A stretch of 64,000 nucleotides of DNA from Coccinella septempunctata (taxonomy: Eukaryota; Arthropoda; Insecta; Coleoptera; Coccinellidae): the NCBI RefSeq assembly GCF_907165205.1, contig NC_058192.1:14136001-14200000 (forward strand), in the 5' to 3' direction. Position 1 is the stretch's first letter. The number at the start of each line of letters is the position of its first letter. Positions 1 through 10,079 of this stretch are shown piece by piece. A program made the position numbers and the translations under genes. Under the pieces are notes generated by a model that did no database searches, was not told the DNA's origin, and saw only the letters and a program-made list of their open reading frames with translations.

Positions 1-354
1 TTTCAACATAACTAACATAAGCACTTTCAAGAAACTGCCTCGATTTTCCACATTTTTTCCACCCTAAATTACACGATACAACAATTATGATTCTCTCAAA
101 AGTGACCTGATGCATCTAATCCGATGACCTTGGTACTGAACCATTCATTGTCCAGCCATATGTTCATGTTTTGTTTCGTTTTTGCGATGCTGGAGTCACC
201 TTCCACAGTTGAAATTCAATGAAATTTTGTTGAACTTCTAGGGGTTGTATCTCAGTCTTCTTGGATATTTTATTTAGACAATTTTTGGTTAAACGACTTA
301 TTTTGATGAGATCTACCTTCTGTCAAAAAAAAGCCTCACTGTTGAAAACACCTG
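1..354 (-). mobile_element. Family H inverted-repeat element, cut by window start
   Basis: The reverse complement of this stretch matches 62050-62385 over most of its length, with scattered substitutions and small gaps. Its right end carries CCTGTA, with a flanking TA at 355-356, as expected for a TA-targeting DNA transposon. The other end lies outside the window. No transposase code is visible, so it is called a non-autonomous element. The transposase that moved it is not known. Confidence 0.7.
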
Positions 355-356
355 TA

Positions 357-1650
357 TGCCCTAAAATATTCAAGAGAATGCTTTCATTTTGATTTTCTCC
401 GAAGAATCCTTCTGTTGTTATAGGAACAATTACTCATCTGTTGGTTGGGCACCCTACTCTTTTCAAACAATCCCACGTATATAAAATAAGGATTGAAACA
501 TCGTGAAGAATACTAATATTGACGAGAATTGAAAATGGATCATACCATCGCAAATACTAAGACATTTTTGATGTGCGGAATTCCTACATGGCCTTCTGTA
601 AAACCCCTATACTTCCATACTATATTGCACATTTTTTAACAGCCGAATGGATTCGACCTCCTATAGTTTTGGCACTGGCGAAAAGAGTATTGAAATTTAC
701 TATTCCAGCTGGATAATAAGAGAAGTTTCAATAACGGCGAATCCGACCAAGCGCAGTTTCAAACCAGGATCGGCTAGTCAAATACTCCGGGTGAGATATG
801 GATTCAATTTCGTCGACGCCATTCCCTCATAAAAAAGACCATACGCTACAGACTTTCGTCTGCCGCGGTCCCCGGGCATACCCGGGATATTTTGCGAGAT
901 TGAGTGTGCATTTTATGATGAGAATTTGCATACAAAAACAACCCGTCCGCGTATTTGCGCCAGCCTTAGTAATTGTTCTACATTAACACATTCGCTTAAT
1001 AGTTGATGAAAGGAAAATATGCGAAATTCGGGGCTGGGAAGGTCTATGTAGATGGGAGAAGCTCCCTTTCCAGAATCCCATTTTGGGGTGGATATTTCCC
1101 TCCTCTTCGCTATGAATTTTCGTGACTTAGAAGGTTTCCACTGCTGGTTGCAGAATGGCGAATGCGCCCAATCAAGTTAAGCTCTTCTCGTAACAAGAAT
1201 GCATTTTTATCTAGGTGGTTACTGAATGTAATTGTCTTTATTTTGATCCTTAATAACTATGTCCTGATCATTCTGAATTTTGCAATGTCAACGTCAATCA
1301 AAGCCAATTTTTCAGCCGATGATTGTTGTTAAAGACTTTTTCTCTCAAAATTGAATGAGGGAATCTTTGGTTAGCTACTTCTGAATCGATTAAAATAAAA
1401 TCGAATATTTCCGAGAAAAAGGTGAATAAAAGGAGAAAAATGAGATTATAGAGAGGAGCGGCTTCAAAGATTATCACGACGCGGTTTGATAAGTTTTTTT
1501 GTCATCCAAAAACCCTGGCTGATGTCTCAAAGGATTCAGAAAATGTTTCAGTTTCCTTTTCGACCGAAAATATTTTCCTTTAATTTTTTGGTCTTTTGAT
1601 ATCCTGGCGAATTTGTTTGTATCCCCATTTTATAACATTTTTTCGCAAAA
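357..1650. other. AT-rich stretch without a recognisable gene
   Basis: Only short open frames occur here (for example 647-832 and 798-986) and none resembles a known protein. No element seen elsewhere in the window recurs here. A small CG-richer patch lies near 830-970. Confidence 0.5.
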
Positions 1651-1654
1651 TGTG

Positions 1655-1970
1655 GAATCGGAAACCCCATTGATGACCAGCCAGCGACATGCGATTATAA
1701 CGAGAAATTTCGGTTAACCGGGCGCGATCAAAGGACGCGAGAAGTTCCTTCTTGTGCTGGGACAGACAGGGATAATTGGGTTGTTTGCTGCGAACCCGAC
1801 GGCACGTTTTTCAGCAGCCTGTTAGGCGAGATTACCCCCAATTTGAAGACCCTGAGGATGAAAAGTCGCTCTCCGGATATATCGCCAAGAGAATCGGGCC
1901 GCTTTAGACGTCGTAATAGGGAGGAAGCTTTCCGGTTCCGCTTGACGTGAATCCTGGACTGAGCTCGCGA
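1655..1970. other. CG-rich island
   Basis: Base composition changes sharply from the AT-rich surroundings, with many CG dinucleotides. It does not recur elsewhere in the window. No coding potential is supported. It may be conserved non-coding or regulatory DNA, but that is inference from composition alone. Confidence 0.35.
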
Positions 1971-2446
1971 TATGATGTGCCATAACTGGAGGATATTATC
2001 GAACTGGTTTCGTCACCAATGTTCATTCCTAAGTGGACGAATGCCGCATGGGTCTACCCTTGGCACTTCTTTATATTCACGAATGAATCAAGACAGTTTA
2101 ATGTTTTCTTTCATTTCATCAACTGAAAGTACCATACACAACCACCCACCGAGTAAAGAAGGAGCAAATCAACTTTCAAATCAAGCAGCTGGCTCCGGTC
2201 TTGCTGCTCCCCACAAAAGCTTTGATTTCCCCAAAATGCTTGTCTAATCATCCGACGAACATCAGCTGACCTTGTTTATGATAGAACTACTATAGGGCGG
2301 TATCTGATCATCTTCCAAGCTCATCAACCGGAAGCTGGAAGTGTTCGATTTCTATCTTAACGAATCACGATGTGATCAGTATTCAAAGAAGAGACCAGCG
2401 ACAATTTTTCCATGAATATCTATCAGAGTCATATTTTGAGTCACTA

Positions 2447-3559
2447 CGAGGATGTATTGATATCTAGTCAGCCTAGACCAGTTCCATGCTTAAAACAATA
2501 TTGCGTTACCATAGCAACGAACAATATCTCATTAGAAGTGTCAGTGTGATGTTTGAGGTCAAAAAAGTAAACCAGAGTTACGCAATAAAGAACGAAGATG
2601 TCCACTGAAATTGTGAAAATCGAAAAATTGGAGTATCGAGCCATCATCAAGTACCTGTATTTAAAAGGGTTAAGAGGTAAGCAGATTTACGAAGACATGC
2701 TTAATACCCTTGGTGATCAATGTCCTTCGTATGCGACCGTGAAAAATTGGACTGCAAGCTTCAAAAGAGGTAAATTTTCTATTGAAGATGATAACCGATC
2801 GGGAAGGCCAGTTTCTGTGTCAGTCCCCGAAAATATCGATGCAGTTCATGACATGATTTTAACAGACCGTCGAAATGGACTAAAACGGATATCTGAAGCA
2901 CTGAAGATTTCATACGAACGCGTTCATCATATAGTTCACGAAACAAAGCAGCAATCGATGGAATGGCGACACCCTGGTTCTCCAAGACCTAAGAAGTTTC
3001 GTGTCCAAAAATCTGCTGGAAAAGTTCTTCCTTCAGTTTTTTGGGATTGCCATGGAGTAATTGAGTGATTGATTTTTTGGATAAGGGTAGAACAACAACC
3101 GGAGATTACCTACTAGTCGACATTACTGACCACTCTACGGAGAAAAATTTAAGAGAAAAGACGCGGAAAGCTATCCAAAGGTGTTTTGTTTTTGCAGGAC
3201 AACGATCCTACACACAAATCTCATGTTGCCACGCAAAAAATTCGTGATTTCGTGTTTGAATTACTAGAACACCCCCCTTATTCACCAGATTTGGCTCCAT
3301 CCTACTATAATCTCTTTCCTCAACTGGAAAAGAGTTTAAAAGGTAGTAAATTTCCTTCCAACGAGGAGGTAATAAAAGCTGTGAAGGTCTGGTTTGCAGA
3401 GCAAGAAGGAACTTTTTTTTTGAAAGTTCTAGAGACGTTGCAGGTTCGCTGTAATAAATGCATCCAATTAAGAGGAGAATATGTTGAGTAATAAAATATT
3501 TTGACATTGAAATTTTGTCTGGTACTATAGTAGGCTAAGAATTTTCCAATATATCCTCG
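2447..3559 (+). mobile_element. Mariner-type transposon, copy 1 (internally deleted)
   Basis: The left end starts CGAGGATGTATTG after a TA at 2445-2446. The right end carries the inverted counterpart (CAATATATCCTCG), and the right flanking TA has decayed to TT. The terminal repeats are about 30 bp and imperfect. The element is shorter than the roughly 1.28 kb usual for mariners because the middle of the transposase is deleted. Three further copies lie at 18625, 38278 and 54610. Confidence 0.88.
2598..3491 (+). pseudogene. Mariner transposase pseudogene, copy 1
   Basis: The start MSTEIVKIEKLEYRAIIKYL opens the N-terminal helix-turn-helix DNA-binding region, and the frame is intact to the end of that region. 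After VHHIVH the sequence jumps to ETKQQSMEWRH. This removes about 70 residues, including the segment with the first catalytic aspartate (DETW in copy 2 at 19205-19320). Frame changes follow near 3064 and 3190. The second catalytic region reads LQDNDPTHKSH, and the C-terminal part YSPDLAPSYYNLFPQLEKSL is still legible, ending in LRGEYVE. The family cuts and pastes at TA sites with a DD34D active site. This copy cannot encode an active enzyme. The sequence resembles mellifera-type mariners, which is my judgement from motif wording and not an alignment. Confidence 0.85.
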
Positions 3560-4391
3560 TTTGTAGGCACAATAAGTATTTGAAGTAGTGTTAAATCTGT
3601 ATAGAATAAGCAGCGTTTTTCCATTTAGCTTCCACCACGATTACCTTCATTCTCGGCGTTTTGATGTACCTAATTTAAAACAAGCTCTTGAAGAAAGAAT
3701 TACTAATTTGCCTGAGAAATTAAACCGTAGTTTTTCACTCGGGAAACGCCAAATCCGAGGAAGTGCGTCCACGGCCTTGAAACGCGAATGTTGGCGTCTA
3801 CTCGAGAAATAGCAACTCTGCATTTTATCCTCCGTAATAATTAATCAGAACGTTCGCTGCCAGGAGAGATAGAGCAAAGACCTGAGCTGAATAATAATTA
3901 ATGTCGGAAGGGGGAGAGGCGAGATGAGGATCTTTTTAGCGCAACATAAACAAGTCATAAAAGTGGTAGCGCGGACGATTATCTGGGAACGTTTCAGCCA
4001 TCCACTTTGCTTTCGGAGATCTCTAGATCTTTCGGGAGATAATTAATCGAACGCTAACTATTCGAATTAATCGTTTCGGCATCTCTATTGTTCGCTCGGG
4101 AGCGCGTTCGTGTTGAAGCATCTTTGTACAGAATGATAGCGCATAACTTTCACCTGATTGTCCTCGTGATAAATATGGACAGATATATTGCTTTTCTGCG
4201 AAGCCATTTTCCCTCTCTTCACAATTGAGAAATCTTTTCTCTGCCCCTTCTAGAAGCCACATAAATACGAGTAATTGAATACTTTATTGTGCTGATCATT
4301 TATCAATTATGATTAAAATAATAATATTTATACACCTACATTATGATATCCTAATTCTAAAGATCAAAGAGTTGTTAGTACTATTTATTAA
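3560..4391. other. Spacer without a recognisable gene
   Basis: Unique AT-rich sequence. A 74-codon open frame at 3588-3812 and an antisense one at 4023-4262 show no recognisable domain or motif, and I do not call them genes. Confidence 0.45.
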
Positions 4392-5034
4392 CAGGGTGAC
4401 TCGTGCAAAAATGTCAACAGGGGATTCTTGAGTTCAAAGGAAACACTTTTTCCGATTCGATCCTGATAAAAAGATATAGCCATTTCAAGTTTTCATAATA
4501 AGCTGTGCCACCACTGGAAAAACCAAATTACCTTCGGAATAACTAGCTTAATCTGTAACTCACATATGTGGATCTTTTAAACAGAGTTGTATTCAGCCAA
4601 AGTACCTAATTTTTCAAATTTCAGAGATACTTTTTTATTTTAGAACATCAAATTATTATACGAGAAAATATGAAGAATACTTTTATTTCACGAAACGTTC
4701 AAATATTCACTAGATAGCGTCCAACTTAGTTTCAAGAGTTGGGTTCTTTGAATTTGTGGTATTTTTATGGTCATAATGAGAAAAAAACTGAAAGACGTGG
4801 GTGATATCTTGTATTCGAATAAGATTCATCAAATGAATGAAAAACTATATTCCGAAATTCATTTCATTCGAAAAAACTGAGATAAACCCAAAAATAACAT
4901 GTTTAGATGGTTTTTCAACAGCCTGTGTCTTCTGAACTGAGCCGATTCGGACAAAATGCTAAGGAAAAAAAGTGTTTCTTTTGATCTCAAGAATCTACTG
5001 TTGAAATATATGTACGAGTCAAAGACTTACCCTG
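4392..5034 (+). mobile_element. Family A inverted-repeat element, copy 1
   Basis: It begins CAGGGTGACTCG and ends CGAGTCAAAGACTTACCCTG followed by TA, so the ends are inverted repeats of each other. Subterminal sequence on both sides repeats the motif 'ATTCTTGAG..CAAA.GAAACACTTTTT' in opposite orientation. No transposase is encoded. Other copies are at 16065, 23758, 24311, 36540, 48832, 51804 and 60058. TA target sites and the terminal motif suggest a Tc1/mariner-like source (inference). Confidence 0.8.
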
Positions 5035-5301
5035 TATAATGAGAAAAAGTAACGGTATGCAGCTAAAGTATTATATTCTGGAAAAAATATCTACCCGAGC
5101 AGGATTAGAACCCACAGAGATCAGCATGTACTTCACACTCCCCACGAGAATTCAAATGCATATTAGTATTACCATTTACGAACTGATAGGTTCGAGAGGC
5201 TTTATATCTAGTCCCACAAATTTTCAACAATCTCGATCAATTTTAGTTTGGAGGACAGTATGTTTTCTAAAAGATCCCACATCCACAACATTATCATCTT
5301 A

Positions 5302-5332
5302 GCGTGTTTTCTGGACCGTCCAGAAAACACGC
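5302..5332. repeat. Perfect 15-bp inverted repeat with 1-bp spacer
   Basis: GCGTGTTTTCTGGAC is followed, after one base, by its exact reverse complement. It could form a cruciform or an RNA hairpin. No gene lies nearby to make it a terminator, and its role is unknown. Confidence 0.85.
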
Positions 5333-5699
5333 CTAATATGACCAACTCTACCAAGTAAAACCTTCCAAGTGAACTGCGAGAAGGGGCTAGAATCCCAAGG
5401 AATAACATCCAGAAATCGTAATTTTACGACCAGAATTTCCACAGAAACGGTGGGAACTCGCATTAGACCCTCCGACTACGCCATAAAAAAAGTTCGTCGT
5501 TAAAGGTGAGCTTCCAGTTGATATTTAGGGGTGATTTATATTATATTTTCGGGGTTCAGGTTGGCGGTCGACCCGTGCTCCGGTTGAGTTGGGGGTTCGT
5601 TTGTAGAAAATATGACTGGAGACAAAGTTTGCGAATAAAATCGGGCGCCTCGTTCGAGGAAGGGTGGTTTTTGTGAATATTCAAAATAGAAACTACCGG

Positions 5700-6435
5700 T
5701 AGATTCGGGTGACTTGGGACAGTCCTGTAACTTGGGACAATAACCTCCCTTGCGGATTTCTTTGTTTCTTACCATTTATGAGTGAAGGGACAAACTTATA
5801 AGATTGTGAAGCGTCTTTTCGGTTAGTTTAACAATTAATTCCTGTTGAGTTTGCCGTGACCAGAGTGTTTGAATTGAGAGGAAAAATCAACGAATTCAGG
5901 AGAGTGAAAGCGCGTTTTTTTATGGCCCTTATACTTTCTAGTGTCCCGTACATGTGTTTCACTTTGTGCTTGTGTAATTTTTTTTCGGATACGTGGAATA
6001 TTGGGATATTAGATGTGTCATGAAACAAGGTTGTTTACAAATCAAACGGCAACACGGATTTCATTCATTTATTTTGTTGTTGCATAGGGTGACTTGGGAC
6101 AATGCCGAATATATACAAGCGGCGCATTGGCAGCAGGAAATATGCCGATTTTTCGTAGGATATTATTATTTGTACAAAGAAATTACCAAAGAATGAAAAA
6201 AACCACAGTTCCCTTGTTTTGTTTAGTTGTTTTACATTTGAATTGCAATATATTTACTTCCGCTGTAATAGGGGTTTATCATTTAATTTCCTTACCGAAT
6301 TTCAACTAAATAATCGCAAATTCTGATTTTTCGAAACTATACACCGTCCCAAATAACTTTTTCATTTGAGAGTTGAGAAATCAATAGATTTTAACTTGCG
6401 TCCCAAGCCTCCCAACTTGGGTGACTTGGGACAAG
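5700..6435. repeat. Dispersed CTTGGGACA repeats in a possible decayed element
   Basis: GGTGACTTGGGACA or close variants occur near 5707, 5727, 6088 and 6420 in the same orientation. An inverted GTCCCAAG at about 6401 pairs with CTTGGGAC at about 6425 to give a hairpin. Iterated terminal motifs of this sort occur in DNA transposons, but no clean terminal inverted repeat or transposase code was found between them. A single related match lies near 32563. Confidence 0.45.
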
Positions 6436-7174
6436 TATATTTTATTTTTTTCAAAATTTATATCCGAATTCTGAAGCATGGTATATATCCTAATCAATAG
6501 TTTGAGTCATTAAGCATATTCGAACCTCTTTTTCAGATAAAAATAGGTCACTGTTTTGAAAATATGACCCGAATACAAAAAAGCCTTTGTAAAAGCTTAT
6601 ATCTACTGTATGAAATACATTCAACGTCAAAATGAATCTGGGATCGTATTAATTTCATCATTATTCGACATAATTGTTTATGTTGAATTCAACTTGAATA
6701 TTTTTAGTATTTGACATATAAGATAGTGAGATTAAGGTACCCTATTCAAATCATGGTAAAACTGATTTCGAACTCTGAAATTGTAGAGCAAAGTTTTGAA
6801 TATGAAACCACTGCATTGAATCCTGAAATAAATTCACGATATGAAATGAAATATTGAATTTCACATCATAAATCATAACAAATAGAGTTAGATATCCTAA
6901 TATCCGGCAGCCCAAGTGTTATTACACATTATCTCCAAAAAACGAAAAGTTCCAATGATTTTTCGAGGTAGCTAAAATCATAAGTTTTCGACTATGAGAA
7001 AATAATATATGTCAAGGGAATTTCTTATTGAAAATTGAGGAAGAGGAGCAATTTTTAAGAGGTATATCAATGATTGGATATAACATGTGATATCATAAAT
7101 ATTCATCATTAATCTGACGGAAGTTAGGTTGGGAATCACCAGAAGTTCAAAATTCATTTGGATCGTGTCACATG
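6436..7174. other. AT-rich spacer, nothing recognised
   Basis: No open frame of note, no repeat shared with the rest of the window and no RNA gene were seen. Confidence 0.45.
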
Positions 7175-7700
7175 AACTTTCAGGCGACGGTTTTCGACCC
7201 TCGCGAAATCAACTGGCAGCTAGTCGAATTTTCCGAATGCGATTTTCCCCATCGCATTACGTCCCTCCATCCGATCTGGGAAATACGTTACCGGCGACGG
7301 AGCGCTGACGCTAAATTCCAATCGAATGACCGGGAGAACATCGAAATTACGTGCCTGGTCGTGTAGCGTTGCATTTATTAGGTTTCGAAACGAGCTGCTC
7401 TCCTACACCCAAGTTCCCATAGATGTTCGCCAACTTTGCCCGTTTCACTTGTACACACAACGAAAACCAATAACTGCCTCCGCGATTCATTGTTTCACGT
7501 AGGCGGTCGAGCCAAAGTTCCACGGCTATCCAGGGGACTATCGATGGATAATGCGGATGCAGAAGCGCCCGAAACGGCAATGAATCGTTCCGCCTTGTTC
7601 CTAATGGTTTTCGGAGCTGAAATGTGTAACGGTTTGCCGAAGAAAAAGTCGTCGACCAGTTGCAATGAAATTTTGCTACCTGCTCTGATCGGAAACGATA
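7175..7700. other. CG-rich island directly upstream of family C copy 1
   Basis: CG-rich, apparently unique sequence with overlapping open frames on both strands (64 to 96 codons). Open frames on both strands at once are expected from composition, and none shows a domain. The island ends about 80 bases before a family C element. Confidence 0.35.
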
Positions 7701-7778
7701 AAAATATAAATAAAAACATTCGATAGAATTTATGTAAAATGTAGGACTTTTTTTCGCTTTTTCATATCTACAGCCATT

Positions 7779-8345
7779 GGGGAATTCTCAATTTGGGTTA
7801 TCACTGCATATAAAAGTTTAAACTGAATAATTATGAGTTTCATTCATGAATTTTTCAAATTCACCATGGAAACTATTCAAAATCAATCTTCAAATATGGG
7901 GTTTTAAAATTTAAATCGCTTTGTTTCTAGTTTACGATTTGGCAACAGCGCCTACTAGAAAATAAAAAGAACATGTGCTATCAGCTTGTTTATAAAATAT
8001 CAACTGTTTATCTACAGCCATCATAAGGCGTACTCACTGGCGAGCCTCAACAGCAACCGGCCATAAAAATCCCATAAAATTTTACGACCTTCCTCGTTCG
8101 TCGCAGACTTCATAGACAGCCATCTTTGTCTATCTCATCAAGATAATGTATTTGTTGTCCTTTATTATCAACGCATATTTCAGTCGAAGATGCCAGCTTG
8201 TGCAATTGACACACAACGCTTTAAATTTCAAATACCCATTTTTATTTTTCATTTTTAAGGACTCAAAATAATTTTTTTCTGGAAACGGTTATTTCAAAAT
8301 GTGAAGTTTCAAAGATATTTCATAAAAAACACATCATTTTTGTCG
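7779..8345 (+). mobile_element. Family C element, copy 1
   Basis: It matches 34898-35475, 50134-50731 and 56428-56999 along its length, starting GGGGAATTCTC. The right end has diverged, so the terminal inverted repeat seen in other copies (GGAATWCTCCT at the left, AGGAGTATTC at the right) is lost here. The middle part from CAACCGGCCATAAAAATCCC through about 8185 is far better conserved between copies than the flanks. No protein is encoded. Confidence 0.8.
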
Positions 8346-9482
8346 GCACACAACCTCCTGAAGTTCAATCGTCAATTTTTCAAATAAATGGTAAACGGTG
8401 TGTCAACTCGCTGAAACAATAATCATCCGTTTCACAAAATTTGATCATAGAATTAGGGCTTGACGAATCCATATCTATTTATTTTCAATCTATAATTCAG
8501 GCATTAGGACACAAAATATTATTTTCGAACTATGATCTTTCTCTCAAGCCTAATACAGATTCAGAAATCCTTTTTTTCAATTTCATTCTCGAATATAAAA
8601 GTTTCGGAGATTTGATCCCGCAAACCTAACGACTTTCGAATAGTTAATCGGGAAATCAACGTCAAGTAGTCAAATTAGGGAGCCATGAATGTGTGTGAGA
8701 ATGAACAGAGAAGCGAGGTTTTAGTTCAGTCTTCAGTAGTTCAGCGTATCGGGATGTAAATATCTCAGAACGTAGCCTCGATTTCGTGACACTATCCTCC
8801 GCTCGGAATATTCAGCGCTACACTGTACTGACGAGGGACAATGATCACGAAACCGATTTACAGTTGTGTTTAGATGTTTCAACTTCTCTGAGATTTCCTA
8901 CGCTCGTTCATGACTAGCTCGCACTACTGAAAAGACCATTTTAAGGAATTGTTGCTTCGATTAATTTTGATATCACAATTATTATTGAGAACAATTCAGG
9001 ATATTATTCCCTTGGTTATTTGGTATCGGAAAAGTGCTTTAGGCCTTTGTCCGGAAATGCTTCCTTTTCAAGATACAGAGCGTTGAATGTATTCCAAATT
9101 AAGATCGAATTTCTCATTATTTTCGAAACGGCTTGAGATAGTTGGACGCAATTTGTTCAAAATGGATACCTCAATAAGGTGTTAGACTATGTCTAACATT
9201 CGAGGATTAACACTTTTTTCTTCTTCAATCCGGAAAAGATTGAGAAAATCGACTCAATTTTTGAGTTCAGCTGTAATTTTATCGAATTAAATGAGTGAAT
9301 CAAATAAGAACCACTGATGCCCTTCTGCACAGACTTATTCAAGGCAGGCGAAATCAGTAAATCTACAGAGAAATCAGTAAGCCTACCTCAAATAAGTCTA
9401 TGGAAACGGGCACAAACGGATCATTTAGGCCTTCCAATCTTCCACGATAACCTTCGAAAACGCGTGAATACTTGAACGGCTG
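8346..9482. other. AT-rich spacer with one imperfect inverted repeat
   Basis: No gene was recognised. Near 8778-8860 the sequence CGATTTCGTGACACTATCC faces a related inverted copy (GGACAATGATCACGAAACCG) across about 40 bases. This may be chance or a remnant of an inverted-repeat element. Confidence 0.35.
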
Positions 9483-9509
9483 ATATGCTGATTAGTCAGC
9501 ATATTCGGA

Positions 9510-10079
9510 ATGAAAGCAACCGAATCGAGAAAGATTCCCAATAATCCGTTTGCCGTCGTCGCATTCGCTGCGATCCGGCCCAAAGGACCAAGAACTCGTC
9601 TACGTCTACGGCCGCCCGTAATTTCATATTCCGCGGCGCGTTTTTCCATTTTGCACGGTAGTTTGAGCGTGTGCTCGGCTAATTTACGGCTGGTGAACCC
9701 TAAAAGACGACCAACGATGCAGAACGGTCTTGACTCTAGATTAAATCGCATCGTGCATATACCCATAAAGACGTGCCCCGGGGCCCCGGTGATGTACGCC
9801 GATGCTTTTGTAGACCATTTAACAGGCGCCCTCCCGGCCGAACCGTCTGCGGAGGAGGACGCTGGAGGACGTCATTCGGAAAGGATTACAAAGTGGCAAC
9901 TCCAGAGTAATTGCGATTTCAATTTCAGATTGCGACGTCGTAGACCGCACGATTCCGCAACAGATGGACGTGATATGGAGTGCGGTTATGCTGTGTCTCG
10001 CCTGGAGTATGTCATAAATCGGGGAGGTTTGTACGATTACTGCTCGGCTTTTTATTGGGGCAATATCAAACGTTTATAA
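9510..10079 (+). other. CG-rich island with a 189-codon open frame, probably non-coding
   Basis: This is the longest open frame outside the transposons. It begins MKATESRKIPNNPFAVVAFA and is rich in Arg, Pro and Ala, as expected from translating CG-rich DNA. I see no domain, signal peptide, membrane segment or conserved motif, and no convincing splice signals or poly(A) signal that would make it a gene. An antisense open frame of 113 codons overlaps it at 9425-9766. A short inverted repeat, ATATGCTGA TTAG TCAGCATAT, marks the left edge of the island at 9483-9504. A lineage-specific gene is possible but unsupported. Confidence 0.25.

Noticed and set aside
5536..5775. Antisense frame with repeated CPK motifs
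   Set aside because: A by-product of the TTGGGACA DNA repeats read in reverse.
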